Below, piece after piece: positions 51,794 through 61,874 of a stretch of 64,000 bases of DNA. This DNA is from Flavobacterium plurextorum. GTDB lineage: Bacteria > Bacteroidota > Bacteroidia > Flavobacteriales > Flavobacteriaceae. The stretch lies in contig NZ_MUHD01000005.1 in the NCBI RefSeq assembly GCF_002217395.1, forward strand, positions 62,001-126,000, written 5' to 3'. The notes beneath the pieces are model-generated. The model ran no database searches. It saw nothing but the letters and a program-made list of their open reading frames with translations, and was not told where the DNA came from. The position numbers and the translations under genes are program-made. Positions within the stretch are counted from its first letter, which is position 1, and every line of letters begins with the position of its first letter.

Positions 51794-54700
51794 TTATAGT
51801 GAAATATTTAAACCAGTGATAAAGGATTTACTTCTTGGATAAGCACTAAAATCTACTCCTCTGGTAATCGCATTATTAAGTACGCTGACTTCTGGATCAA
51901 ATCCTGAATATTTCGTAAATACATATAAATTATAAGCTGTAAAATAAACTCTCAAATTTGAGATATACGATTTTTTCAGCCATGCTTTTGGCAGTGTGTA
52001 ACCTAAACTAATATTGTTGATTCTTAAAAAAGAACCGTCTTCAATAATATCGCTGTACAAACGTCCTGTAGTGTTACCATTAAAAGCAGGGTTCGTTTTA
52101 CCAACATTTAAAGCAGCTAATTCAGTAGGATCAGTTACACGTTGTCCAGCAGCATTAATAGTTGTCCATCTATCAGCAAACATGGCAAATGTATTTAGAT
52201 TGTCTAAATTAAGCCTTGAATTGTTTAGCACGTTTGCATTGTAAATATCGTTACCAACTGTAAAATCAAGAAAAACACTTAAGTCAATCCCTTTATAACT
52301 GAAAGTATTGTTTAAACCTCCTGTATATTTTGGATTTGCATCTCCTATTGCGGTTCTGTCAAGATCATTGATAACACCATCTGGAGTACCATTTGGACCG
52401 CTGATGTCTTTAAATTTAATGTAACCAGGCTGTACAGCAAGATTATCACTTACTACACCACTTTTTAAAGTATAAGTGCCGGCAGTTGCATTATAATCAA
52501 AATCACTTACTTGATATAAACCGTCGTTTACATAACCATACATTACGCCGACTGGCTGTCCCACTTTTAGGATGTAGTCATTTTTGTCTGTATAACTATT
52601 AGTAATAAGTGATGTTTCACCTTCGCTTAAACTAAGGACTTTTGTTTTGTTGAAAGCAATATTAAAAGTGGTGTTCCAGTTAAAATTATCATTTTTAACA
52701 TTAGTTGTATTCAACGTAAATTCTATACCACGGTTTGAAGTTGCTCCAATATTCTGGAATTGTTTTTTAAATCCAGAACTAGCAGGAACACGAGTGTTGT
52801 AAAGTAAATCTTTTGAACGATTTTCATACAACTCGGTAGTAAGAGAGATACGTTGTTTAAAGAATCCTAAATCTAAACCTAAATTGGTTGATTTAGTAGA
52901 TTCCCATTTCAAATATGGGTTTGGAAGATTACTTTGAAAAGCAGTAATATTTACTTGATTGTTTAAAGGATATGATCCTGAATTGAAAATACCTAAAGCA
53001 GCATAATTTGCAATTCTGTTATTTCCAGCTTCTCCATAACTTAAACGGAATTTTAAATCAGAAAATGCAGGAATATTTTTCATGAAATCTTCTTCAATAA
53101 CTCTCCAAGCGGCAGAAACCGAAGGGAAAACTCCCCATTGATTTTCAGTTCCAAATTTAGAAGAACCGTCTGCACGTAAACTTGCTGACAGTAAATATCT
53201 GCTTTTGAATGAATAATCGGCTTTTCCGAAAAATGATAATAATTTATCGTCTTCAGCAAATGAAGTTGGAATTGCGGCAATTGTACCAAGTTGTAATTTA
53301 TCCCATCCTAAATTTACATTAGGAAATGCTGATGCTGATGCTGAAATTCCTTCAGAATAATTGTAAATATACTCTTGACCTGCTGTTACACTAAGTTTAT
53401 GCTTTTTAGCGAATGTATTATTGTAAGTCAAAACGTTGTTGTAGTTTAAACGAGTCGAAAGATTATGTGTAATACCTCCGTTTGCTCCACCAGATCTGAT
53501 AGCTTGTATTCCTTCAGCACCATTAAAGTACTTACTTTTAACGCTGTTATCCGTGTAACTTACCAAACCGCTGTAAACTAATTTTGGTGTAAGGTAGTAC
53601 GAAAGTTGAAAGTTCATGTTGATAGAACGATTTACTGTTTCTCTTTTTTGGCTGTCAATAGTGATAAGCGGACTTTGAAATGCTGGTGAAGCTTGATTGT
53701 CTAACGGATCAATCAGCAAATATTTAAGATCATCATCAGAACCATTTTTTCCAATCGTAGGACGATATTGCAATAGCGTTTGCAGCATACTTAATCTAGC
53801 ATTTCCACCATCATTTGTAGATAATCCTGTAATTTTTTGATTAGAATAATTGACAATAGCGTTAACCGTAAATTTTTTGCTTATCGCTTGTGTTACTTGC
53901 AATTTTGCAATGTTTTTTAAAGATTCACTGCCAATCATAATTCCTTGATCATTATTAACCGAATAAAACGCATTGTATTTTGTATCACTTTCGCCGCCGC
54001 TGATACCTATTTTATGATACTGATTTACAACAGCATTTCCAAAAACTTCATCTTGCCAGTTGATTCCCGCTCTATTTTTGTAAAGTCCTTCCATTTCATC
54101 ATAAGTTCCAAAAGTGCTTAGGTATTTTTGCATTCTGGTGTCATCTGTCGCACTTTCGTAAACCAATTGTGTGTATTGGTACGGGTTCATTACCGGTAAT
54201 GTTTTGGCAATTGTTTTTATACCGCCATAAGTATCGTAGCTTAATCTAAGTTTTCCGCCAGCAGATTTTTTTGTAGTTACTAAAATTACTCCATTTGCAC
54301 CTTGCGCACCATAAATAGAAGTAGAGGATGCATCTTTTAAGACATCAATAGATTCGATATCCATTGGATCTAAAAAAGCAAGACCGCCAGTTTGTGCTAC
54401 TCCATCGACTACATAAAGAGGTTCGTTACTCTGCGTGATCGAAGTTCCTCCTCTAATTCGTAATGAAGGTTGTGCTCCAGGAGTTCCGTCTGGCATAGTT
54501 ACTTGCAATCCGGCAATACGACCTTGCATTGCCTGCGCTACATCCTGTACAGGAATTTTAGCTATTTCAGTTCCTTTTACAGAAGATATTGCACCAGTAA
54601 GGTTTTTTCGTGTTTTTGTTCCATATCCAACTACAACAACTTCATCAAGATTATTGGCATTGTCAATAAGCTTTGTATTGATAAGTGTTCTGTTCTTTAC

Positions 54701-54943
54701 CTGTTCTTCAGTAGTTTTGGTTCCAATAAAAGAAAATACTAATACAGCATTAGATTTTACTTTAATTTGATATTCACCATCCATAGAGGTAATTGTGCTG
54801 TTTTTAGTTCCTTTTTCAGAAACGGTTGCCCCAGGCATAGGCATATTTTGGGAGTCGGTTACAACACCTTTAACTGTAATAACATCTTGCCCGTACATCA
54901 CGCAAGTTGTCAGCAGTAAAAATAAAAATAGAGTCCTTTTCAT
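51794..54943 (-). CDS. SusC-like TonB-dependent outer-membrane transporter
   Basis: A 1049-residue transporter. It has a signal peptide (1-18), a CarboxypepD_reg domain (about 22-95), a SusC signature (LDEVVVVGYGTKTRKNLTGA), a plug (VQDVAQAMQGRIAGLQV, then GTSITQSNEPLYVVDG) and a barrel ending FITGLNISL. It imports oligosaccharides captured by the SusD partner downstream, energised by TonB-ExbBD. It is preceded by a 758-bp non-coding region, so it likely has its own promoter activated by the hybrid sensor. Confidence 0.95.
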   Translation of the reverse strand: MKRTLFLFLLLTTCVMYGQDVITVKGVVTDSQNMPMPGATVSEKGTKNSTITSMDGEYQIKVKSNAVLVFSFIGTKTTEEQVKNRTLINTKLIDNANNLDEVVVVGYGTKTRKNLTGAISSVKGTEIAKIPVQDVAQAMQGRIAGLQVTMPDGTPGAQPSLRIRGGTSITQSNEPLYVVDGVAQTGGLAFLDPMDIESIDVLKDASSTSIYGAQGANGVILVTTKKSAGGKLRLSYDTYGGIKTIAKTLPVMNPYQYTQLVYESATDDTRMQKYLSTFGTYDEMEGLYKNRAGINWQDEVFGNAVVNQYHKIGISGGESDTKYNAFYSVNNDQGIMIGSESLKNIAKLQVTQAISKKFTVNAIVNYSNQKITGLSTNDGGNARLSMLQTLLQYRPTIGKNGSDDDLKYLLIDPLDNQASPAFQSPLITIDSQKRETVNRSINMNFQLSYYLTPKLVYSGLVSYTDNSVKSKYFNGAEGIQAIRSGGANGGITHNLSTRLNYNNVLTYNNTFAKKHKLSVTAGQEYIYNYSEGISASASAFPNVNLGWDKLQLGTIAAIPTSFAEDDKLLSFFGKADYSFKSRYLLSASLRADGSSKFGTENQWGVFPSVSAAWRVIEEDFMKNIPAFSDLKFRLSYGEAGNNRIANYAALGIFNSGSYPLNNQVNITAFQSNLPNPYLKWESTKSTNLGLDLGFFKQRISLTTELYENRSKDLLYNTRVPASSGFKKQFQNIGATSNRGIEFTLNTTNVKNDNFNWNTTFNIAFNKTKVLSLSEGETSLITNSYTDKNDYILKVGQPVGVMYGYVNDGLYQVSDFDYNATAGTYTLKSGVVSDNLAVQPGYIKFKDISGPNGTPDGVINDLDRTAIGDANPKYTGGLNNTFSYKGIDLSVFLDFTVGNDIYNANVLNNSRLNLDNLNTFAMFADRWTTINAAGQRVTDPTELAALNVGKTNPAFNGNTTGRLYSDIIEDGSFLRINNISLGYTLPKAWLKKSYISNLRVYFTAYNLYVFTKYSGFDPEVSVLNNAITRGVDFSAYPRSKSFITGLNISL

Positions 54944-55267
54944 AATTTTGGTTTTAACCGGAATAAGTTTTGGCTTATTCCAAATAGCTAATATTTGAGT
55001 TAGTTTTAACCTTGTAAAGCAAAAGTTACTGATGCATTATTTTTCCGGCAGTTAACGATTGGCTTTAATAAGGTTTGGTTTAATGTCTCTTAAATTGTAT
55101 TCTTTTTAAATCACAATCGGCCGATGATTGTTTTTGGAGAAAAGTATAACAATTTATGAACTTGAAAAAATGACTTAGGGATTTTTTGTCTTGTAAACAA
55201 AAGATGTTTTTGTAAAAATTGATTCATTAGCTTTTGATTAGTCATGTTGGTTATTATTTGATAGAAA

Positions 55268-55275
55268 CAAATATA
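55268..55275 (-). promoter_or_regulatory. Candidate -7 box for susC
   Basis: caaatata on the plus strand reads TATATTTG on the minus strand, matching TAnnTTTG, but no TTG lies at -33. Activator-dependent promoters often lack a good -33 element. Confidence 0.35.
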
Positions 55276-55629
55276 GAAATCGACCTAAAATGACAGTTTT
55301 GAAAACGTCCAAAATACTATTGATTTTGATTAAAACAAGCTTTAAACCCCAAAAAATTAAGGGTAAAAATGTATTTTTAATATTTTTTCTTACTTTTTAT
55401 TTAGTATTATCTTTTTCTATTTCATGCAAAAGATAAACAAGGTTTAAAATGCGGTTAAAAAGCATTTAAATAAGTGAAAAATAAAGTCGATATAAGCCGT
55501 TGATATTTAAGTAGAAAGTAAATTTAATCTGTTACAGTCTATTATTTTGTGTCTAGATTTTGAAAATTATAAGTAAAGGTTATTTGCTAAAAGGTGGATT
55601 TAGTTTCTTTGTAAAAGACAAGATAAAAA

Positions 55630-55665
55630 CAAGACAAAAAAAAGACGTCCTGTTGAGACGTCTTT
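55630..55665 (-). terminator. Terminator of the GH88-PL12-PL12 operon
   Basis: Stem aaagacgtc / gacgtcttt (9 bp) with a 7-nt loop and a T-rich tail on the minus strand, 37 bp after the stop codon of the PL12 gene at 55702. Confidence 0.9.
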
Positions 55666-55701
55666 GAAATAGAATATTTAAAATATTTTCTTTTACTGTT
55701 T

Positions 55702-57678
55702 TTAGAAGGATGTTTTAATATCGCTTTTCTTGCCGTCAATACTAATTGTAAGGCTCACAATTCCTTTTTCCAGATTATGATCGGCATTTGGTTTAATACT
55801 GATTTCAGGAGCTTTAGAACCATTATAAGGATATACGATGCTTATAAAATCTTGTGTTTTGTTATCGATTTTATTTTTTTCGAATACAAAAGCAGGTCTT
55901 GGAGTTTCTTTGCCGTATGCATAAGATACTTTTCCATCTTCTTCACTAAGAGTTATTTTATCTGAATTTAAAGATTGTATCAACAAGTTGTTGCCGTCTT
56001 CGTAAGTAGTATACACCTTATTATTCGTTTTGTCGAAAAATGGTTTACTGTCTTCTTTCAATTGAAAATGAACACCTAATTTTCCAACTGCATTTCCGAC
56101 AGCTTTATCTATGATCAAGAAATATTTTTTATTAATAAAAAGCACACTTCTCTGATGGTTTAAATCTTTATAACTTGGATTTGTGTAGGTTAAAATATCT
56201 AAATTTTGTCCAGTCTGCCATTTTTCTTCTTTCGCTTTAGTAATTACCATATTTTGGTTGTCTAAAGTCAATGTATTGTGCACTTTGGTTTGACGGTACC
56301 AATTTCTCATTTTGGTAACTTCAGCATCACCGCTGTAAATATAACAGCCTGTATCCGGCATGAAATTACGTCCGTTATTCCAAAGTTCAAAAGTTCCGTT
56401 GTCAGGTTGTGCGTGAAATTCTCCAGGAGGACTGGCTTTTAAAATCATTACAGTTGACTGCTCGTTCCAGCCGTTTCTAAAAGTATAAAAACCACCATTT
56501 GATAATGCGTTTGACAAGTTAGACGGCAGTTTTCCTGATGCGCCATCTGTTGCAAAATATTTAATTTCTTCATTCTCAGGAAACGCTTTTGACCATACAA
56601 CAAATTGTTTTAATCTTGCGTTTTTCTCAACCAGCCATGCATCGCCAAACATTGGAATGTTATAGTTAGGGAAAGTGATGTTTATAAGTGCAAGTATCAT
56701 TTTTTCGATTGTTTTCGAATAGGAAGCAGGAAATTCTTTTTCAACTCCTGCCATTTTAGCCGAATTGTATGCTTTTAAGAAAATATCGATTGTAGCAACA
56801 TGGTAAGTAGGAGATAATTCCCACTGAACACCATCAGCCAAGACTTGTAATTTTATTTCTCGGTTTAGAATTTCAATACCGCTTTTTCGCCACTCAGAAG
56901 CTTCTTTTAGTTCAGGAAAAAAAGCACCCGCGCCTAAAATTCTCTGTGCTTCAAACAATAAATGGTTTCCATCTTTTGTGTAATGTGCTGGAATATATGA
57001 AGCTTGTTTAGCATAGCAATTCAAAAACTCCATTAAAAAAGCAGGAGTGAAATTGGGAGAGGATACAAACAAATTAAAAGTTCCAGGAAGACTTTGTACA
57101 CGATCAGAAACTTCTAACGGACGCCATGCATATCGATCATTGTCTTTAGAAAGTCCTAACGGATTTTTTTTCTCCCAATCACGAAATTGAGCAATCCATT
57201 CTTTAGCATACTTTTCATCACCAGTACTTCTATACACAATACCCATTGGCTGCCACCAATTTACGCGGTGAAGCTGCCAGCGCATTTCGTTGTCTTTTAT
57301 AGGCCAATAATTCCAGTCTATATCTGCGCCATAATCAAAATAGCTGTAACCTTTTATAGGTTGAAATTTATGCTGCAAAGCGTTATCAGCTTTTTCTTGA
57401 TTTGCTTTTCCAACATCTTTTCCTTTAAATCTATCTTCATCACCCACATTGAAATCAGGATGTTTTATGTTTTTTCGATTGCGATAGTAGCTTAGCAACT
57501 CTTTTGCAGCCTCATTGTATTGTGCTGCGTCAAAGAGTTTTTTTGCTTTTTCTAAACCTGGATAGTTTAAATTGACAACGTCAAAATTTTCTTTTTTAAT
57601 TAGAGTTTCTTGAGCATTGACAAAGGATGTTGTCAACGAAAGAAACAATATGCTTATAATGTTTTTTAGGTTTTTCAT
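55702..57678 (-). CDS. Heparinase III-like lyase (PL12), copy A
   Basis: A 658-residue exported enzyme with a signal peptide (1-22), an N-terminal alpha-toroid (about 35-370) and a heparinase II/III beta domain (about 385-600). Candidate catalytic residues Asn238 (DGNHLLFEAQ), Tyr292 (SPTYHVATIDIF) and His422 (GEFHAQPDNGTF) are each two positions before the Asn240/Tyr294/His424 I recall for Pedobacter heparinase III, which is also about 659 residues. This strongly suggests PL12 activity on low-sulfate heparan sulfate domains, releasing unsaturated products for GH88. Cut off from susC by a terminator. Confidence 0.87.
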   Translation of the reverse strand: MKNLKNIISILFLSLTTSFVNAQETLIKKENFDVVNLNYPGLEKAKKLFDAAQYNEAAKELLSYYRNRKNIKHPDFNVGDEDRFKGKDVGKANQEKADNALQHKFQPIKGYSYFDYGADIDWNYWPIKDNEMRWQLHRVNWWQPMGIVYRSTGDEKYAKEWIAQFRDWEKKNPLGLSKDNDRYAWRPLEVSDRVQSLPGTFNLFVSSPNFTPAFLMEFLNCYAKQASYIPAHYTKDGNHLLFEAQRILGAGAFFPELKEASEWRKSGIEILNREIKLQVLADGVQWELSPTYHVATIDIFLKAYNSAKMAGVEKEFPASYSKTIEKMILALINITFPNYNIPMFGDAWLVEKNARLKQFVVWSKAFPENEEIKYFATDGASGKLPSNLSNALSNGGFYTFRNGWNEQSTVMILKASPPGEFHAQPDNGTFELWNNGRNFMPDTGCYIYSGDAEVTKMRNWYRQTKVHNTLTLDNQNMVITKAKEEKWQTGQNLDILTYTNPSYKDLNHQRSVLFINKKYFLIIDKAVGNAVGKLGVHFQLKEDSKPFFDKTNNKVYTTYEDGNNLLIQSLNSDKITLSEEDGKVSYAYGKETPRPAFVFEKNKIDNKTQDFISIVYPYNGSKAPEISIKPNADHNLEKGIVSLTISIDGKKSDIKTSF

Positions 57679-57831
57679 TCAGATTTTTAATTTAATTAGT
57701 TGCATAGATTGTGGTTATTTAATAAAATTAAAAGCTGTTTGATTTCAGTTTTTCTGAATTCCAAAGATAGCTTCGTAAAGTTTTTGTTGTATCACTGAGG
57801 CAATAAAAGTTGTCCTGAGTTTTTTAATCTT

Positions 57832-59814
57832 TTAAGGATTAAGGTTTTGTTGAATTTGGTTTATTTTTCCATTTATGGTTAAGGTTAGATCAATTTTACC
57901 ATTTGGCAGATCATGTCCTTTATTCTCGATGATTTTTATTTCTGGTGGTTTGTTGCCATTGTATGGATAAAGTATGGAGATAAAGCCTTGCGTAAGCTCA
58001 TTGTTTTTAGGTTTTTTAAATACAAAAGCAGGTCGATTTGTCTCTTTTTGATATTGGTAGGAAACAAAACTGGATTCTTCTTTTAGAGTAACTTTATCTT
58101 TATTAAGAAGTTGAATAACAAGATTGTTTCCATCGCTATAATTTGTAACGATGCTGTTGTTTAAGCTATTTATGCTCGCTTTACTATCTTCTTTTAAATT
58201 GTAATGAATTGCTAAATCGCCTTTTGCGGTTCCAATTGCTCTGTCGATAATGATGAAAAAAGTTTTATCTACGAACAAAAAGTTTCTTTCATGATTTAAA
58301 TTCTTATAACTTGGATTGAGGTACGAAAGTAGTTGAAGATTTCCATCTGGCTGCCACTTAATTAGTTTTGCATCATTTTGGATATTTTGATCATCAAGAG
58401 TTAAGGTTTGATGTGCTTTAGTAGAACGATACCAATCTCTTTTACTATTTTCCTGATTACCAACATTCGCATAAACAAAACTGCCAGCGTCAGGAGTAAA
58501 GTCACGACCTTTTACCCAAAGAACAAAATTTCCGTTATCAGGTTGAGAATGAAACCCGGCGGGAGGTCCAGCTTTAATTTGCATTACGGTCGATGTTGTG
58601 TCCCAGCCGTTTCTAAAGGCATAAAAACCCGCATTGGGCAGACTGCTGGAAAGATACTCAGGTTTCAAACCTGATTTTCCGTCTGCAGCGTAATATTCAA
58701 TTGTTTTATTTTGAGGAAAAACCTTTGTCCATACTTGATAATTTTTAAGCATGGCACTTTTAGTTGTTAAGAAAGAGTTGCCATATAATGGAAATGTATA
58801 ATCAGGAAATGAATATTTACCAACTGCCAGTATCATTTTATCGACTAGATTATGATAACTTTCTGGAAACTCTTTTTCTACACCATTTAGTTGTGCAATT
58901 TGCAAGGCATCTAGAAAGATCTTAATTGTGCCAATATGATAGGATGGTGATAACTCAAACTGAACTCCATCAGGTAAAACTTGTTTTTTGATTTCGTCGT
59001 TTAAAACTGTGATACCGCTCTTACGCCATGTTTCGGCATGATTCATTTCTGGAAAAGAGCTTCCTGCATACATCATATGGAGTGCTTCGTATAAGCGATG
59101 ATTTCCAATATCAGTATAATTATTCATTACATAATCAGCTTGTTCCTTATAAGAGTTTAAAAATTCCATTAAAAAAGCTGGAGTAAAATGCGGCGAATTA
59201 ATAAACATATTAAAATATGAAGACCAGTGATTAAGCCTAAAAGAAACGACAAAGGCTTTCCAGGCATATTGTTTATCATCAGGATAAGCACCTTGTTTGT
59301 TTTTTTGGATCCAATCGCGTACTTCAAATACCCATTCTTTTGCATATGTTTCATTACCAGTACTATTGTAAACAATTCCTAACGGCTCCCAAAAAGCAGT
59401 ACGATGCAAAAAGGTAGTCAGTAATTGATCTTGAACAGGACGATACTGCCAGTTGATGTCTTTTCCGTAATCGTAAGCAGGATAGCCTTTGTGCGGTTTA
59501 AATTTGTGCAATAAAATATCATTCGCTAGTTCCAAGGTATTGTCGCTTACTTTTTTACCAGCATATTTTTGTCTGTCTGTACTGTTAAAATCTAAATTTT
59601 TAACATCAGTACGACCGCGATAATATTTTAAAAGCTGTTCACTGGCATCTTCGTACTTTTTTGCAGTAACCAATGCTTTTACTTTTTCAAGTCCCTTATA
59701 ATCAAGATTAATAAGGTCGAAACTCGTTTTATTTATTTTGGTTTCCTGTGCTAAAATGTTTTGTGCAGAAAACAGAATAAATGCAAAAATGAATAGGTAT
59801 TTGTTAGTCTTCAT
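57832..59814 (-). CDS. Heparinase III-like lyase (PL12), copy B
   Basis: A 660-residue paralogue of copy A with the same signal peptide, toroid and beta domain. Asn238 (IGNHRLYEALHM), Tyr292 (SPSYHIGTIKIF) and His422 (AGFHSQPDNGNF) fall at identical positions. The two copies diverge more than the PL15-like pair, suggesting older duplication and distinct specificity. It lies 15 bp after GH88 and 153 bp before copy A, so the three genes likely form one operon. Confidence 0.87.
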   Translation of the reverse strand: MKTNKYLFIFAFILFSAQNILAQETKINKTSFDLINLDYKGLEKVKALVTAKKYEDASEQLLKYYRGRTDVKNLDFNSTDRQKYAGKKVSDNTLELANDILLHKFKPHKGYPAYDYGKDINWQYRPVQDQLLTTFLHRTAFWEPLGIVYNSTGNETYAKEWVFEVRDWIQKNKQGAYPDDKQYAWKAFVVSFRLNHWSSYFNMFINSPHFTPAFLMEFLNSYKEQADYVMNNYTDIGNHRLYEALHMMYAGSSFPEMNHAETWRKSGITVLNDEIKKQVLPDGVQFELSPSYHIGTIKIFLDALQIAQLNGVEKEFPESYHNLVDKMILAVGKYSFPDYTFPLYGNSFLTTKSAMLKNYQVWTKVFPQNKTIEYYAADGKSGLKPEYLSSSLPNAGFYAFRNGWDTTSTVMQIKAGPPAGFHSQPDNGNFVLWVKGRDFTPDAGSFVYANVGNQENSKRDWYRSTKAHQTLTLDDQNIQNDAKLIKWQPDGNLQLLSYLNPSYKNLNHERNFLFVDKTFFIIIDRAIGTAKGDLAIHYNLKEDSKASINSLNNSIVTNYSDGNNLVIQLLNKDKVTLKEESSFVSYQYQKETNRPAFVFKKPKNNELTQGFISILYPYNGNKPPEIKIIENKGHDLPNGKIDLTLTINGKINQIQQNLNP

Positions 59815-59829
59815 CTTTAATTTATGGAG

Positions 59830-61044
59830 TTACGATTTCTCTGTAAAAGTTATTTTTTTAATTTCAGCATATTTTTTTAATGCCTCTAAATAATAATAAT
59901 CTGCATAATCCAGTGGTGTATCAATTTCTGAATTGTATAAAAATGCTCCAACACTATGTTTCAATAAAAAGAAATTATTTTCACCTGGTTTAGCTAAATA
60001 AGCTTCAGAAGACAATGATTTTAAAATTGCTTCAGCATAATCTTCATATTTTTTTCCGTCCTTAACCTGAGTGCTTAAGTCTAATAATCCGCATGCAATT
60101 ACTGCTGCAGCCGATGCATCTCTTGGAGCTAGTTCATCAGTATCCATTGCATTATGAACATCAAAATCCCAAACAGGAACCTTGTCTTTTGGCATACGAG
60201 GATGATTCATTATAAAAGAAGCAATGTTTTCTGCCTGCTGTAAAAATTTCTGATTTTTAGTATTTGCATAACACATTGCATAACCATAAAGTCCCCAAGC
60301 TTGTCCGCGTGCCCAAGCCGAATCGTCTGTTACTCCTTGGTGTGTTGCTTTGCGTAGTACTTTACCCGTTTTTGGATCGTAATCTACCAAGTGATAAGAA
60401 CTATAATCTTTTCTAAAATGGTTTTTAATTGTTGTTAAAGCGTGTAAATTGGCAGCGTTTGCATATTCTGGCTTATTAAATTGATTAGCGCCCCAATACA
60501 AATATTCAAGATTCATCATATTGTCGATAATAACAGGGTAGTGCCACCAATCAAAATCCCAAGAACGAATGGCTCCAACTGTTGGACTAAAACGAGCGTA
60601 TAAATTTTGGGCACCATCTGCAAGTGCAGGAAGATAAGTTTTATCACCAGTAATTCTGTAGGCATTTCCGTAAGAACAATAAAGCATAAAGCCTAAATCG
60701 TGCGTGTTTTTTATATGTCGGATAGAATCTAGTGCAAGTGTGAACTTTTGTGCTTCTTGAGCTAGTTTTTTATCTCCGGTTAATTCATATCCGTACCAAA
60801 GACTTCCGGGAAAGAATCCAGTTGTCCAATCGGTCAAACCAGCAAGTCTAACAGTTCCATCGGGATTTGTCGAACGAGGGTTTTTTCCGGGTTTATACGT
60901 TTCAGCAGCTTTGCTTAACTGATAATGTATTACTTCAGATGTTTTTTTTAACCAAGCGAGTGAGGGATCATTTTGGTTGGTTTGCGCAAACGAACTGAAG
61001 GTAATTACAAAGGCAGTAAAAAATAGGTTAAAGGTTTTTTTCAT
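59830..61044 (-). CDS. Unsaturated glucuronyl hydrolase (GH88)
   Basis: A 404-residue exported alpha/alpha-barrel enzyme (signal peptide 1-20). Candidate catalytic Asp residues are Asp116 (NTHDLGFMLY) and Asp174 (PVIIDNMMNLEYLYW), spaced as in Bacillus UGL (Asp88, Asp149). DDSAWARGQAWGLYGYAM is another family hallmark. It removes the 4,5-unsaturated uronic acid from lyase products by vinyl-ether hydration. Promoter-proximal gene of the PL12 operon, as the first step after lyase cleavage. Confidence 0.92.
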   Translation of the reverse strand: MKKTFNLFFTAFVITFSSFAQTNQNDPSLAWLKKTSEVIHYQLSKAAETYKPGKNPRSTNPDGTVRLAGLTDWTTGFFPGSLWYGYELTGDKKLAQEAQKFTLALDSIRHIKNTHDLGFMLYCSYGNAYRITGDKTYLPALADGAQNLYARFSPTVGAIRSWDFDWWHYPVIIDNMMNLEYLYWGANQFNKPEYANAANLHALTTIKNHFRKDYSSYHLVDYDPKTGKVLRKATHQGVTDDSAWARGQAWGLYGYAMCYANTKNQKFLQQAENIASFIMNHPRMPKDKVPVWDFDVHNAMDTDELAPRDASAAAVIACGLLDLSTQVKDGKKYEDYAEAILKSLSSEAYLAKPGENNFFLLKHSVGAFLYNSEIDTPLDYADYYYLEALKKYAEIKKITFTEKS

Positions 61045-61215
61045 AGTTTAATCGTTTTTAGATCTATATCCATTTTGATTGGATATTTACAAAAGCGAAG
61101 TTAAACTTGAGGTGCAAATTCGTCTTTCAGTTTTTGTTATAATTGTTTCGAATTTGTCTAAACACTGCTGTTTTACTGACAATTTTAAGCAATTCTACTG
61201 AAAATCGTATAAAAA

Positions 61216-61243
61216 CAAAAAACGGTCTGAAAAGACCGTTTTT
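61216..61243. terminator. Bidirectional terminator
   Basis: Stem aaaaacggtct / agaccgttttt (11 bp) with a 4-nt loop and A/T runs on both sides. It ends the 61275 gene on the minus strand and separates it from the GH88 promoter region. Confidence 0.88.
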
Positions 61244-61274
61244 GATTTAAAATAGAATTAAGAAATTTCTATTT

Positions 61275-61874
61275 TTATTCTTTCACTATTACAATTGTTG
61301 CTTTGTAACCCGTACCAACATTCCATTGACTCGCTTCAATCACAACACCTTTATCATCATAAACTTGAAACTCTGCTGTATTTGGCGAAGCAGATCCTTC
61401 ATTTAATGCTTCAAAGTCAATTTTATTAACTCCGTTTACCAAATTAATTTTAAAACCTTTAAACTCTCCGTCTAAACTTACTTCTGGCTCAACAACTTTA
61501 TCGTTTAAATATACTTTTATTTTATCACCGTCTACAAAAGCAGCGTCGCGATAACGAATTGTAGAAGTAAAAGATGTTGTTTTAAAACTTCCTAAAAATT
61601 GATTTCGTCTATAAAAAATACCATCAACATTTGACTCTTTTTTATACAGATTTGTATCTTTAAAAAGCTCCTCTGGATTAACTTTTAATGGATCTGGTTT
61701 TTCGGCAACAACCGGCGGTTCTGCTTTTGGAGTATTTTCTTTAGGAGGAGGAATCACTTCTTTAACTTCTGAATTCTTTTTAGGAATCGGTTTAAATTTG
61801 GCGTTGAGTTCATCCTGCGAATATCCTTGTAAGCAAACACTAAACATAATAACTAAAAAAACTATTTTTTTCAT
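61275..61874 (-). CDS. Secreted protein with Pro/Glu/Lys-rich linker
   Basis: A 199-residue protein with a signal peptide (1-19), a low-complexity charged/proline linker (about 27-65, PPPKENTPKAEPPVVAEKPD) and a C-terminal beta-rich domain (about 85-199) with FVDGDKIKVYLNDKVV and GFKINLVNGVNKIDFEALN. The domain resembles small periplasmic or surface modules of Flavobacteriia; I cannot name a characterised family. Monocistronic, with its own terminator. Function unknown. Confidence 0.75.
   Translation of the reverse strand: MKKIVFLVIMFSVCLQGYSQDELNAKFKPIPKKNSEVKEVIPPPKENTPKAEPPVVAEKPDPLKVNPEELFKDTNLYKKESNVDGIFYRRNQFLGSFKTTSFTSTIRYRDAAFVDGDKIKVYLNDKVVEPEVSLDGEFKGFKINLVNGVNKIDFEALNEGSASPNTAEFQVYDDKGVVIEASQWNVGTGYKATIVIVKE

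Larger units (their letters stand above)
54944..55701. other. 758-bp intergenic region upstream of susC
   Basis: The longest non-coding stretch in the window. It holds the terminator of the PL12 operon (55630-55665) and one candidate minus-strand -7 box (TATATTTG, 55275-55268) that would give a leader of about 320 nt. No ORF is supported. Confidence 0.6.

Noticed and set aside
54435..54770. Plus-strand ORF of 111 codons inside susC
   Set aside because: It is antisense to the SusC plug region, whose coding frame is certain.
34058..61044. Reading the locus as an alginate utilisation system
   Set aside because: PL15 and KduD-like genes would fit, but paired PL12 lyases with heparinase III residues, GH88, a ROK kinase and a sulfatase favour a sulfated glycosaminoglycan. 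Alginate remains a lesser alternative.
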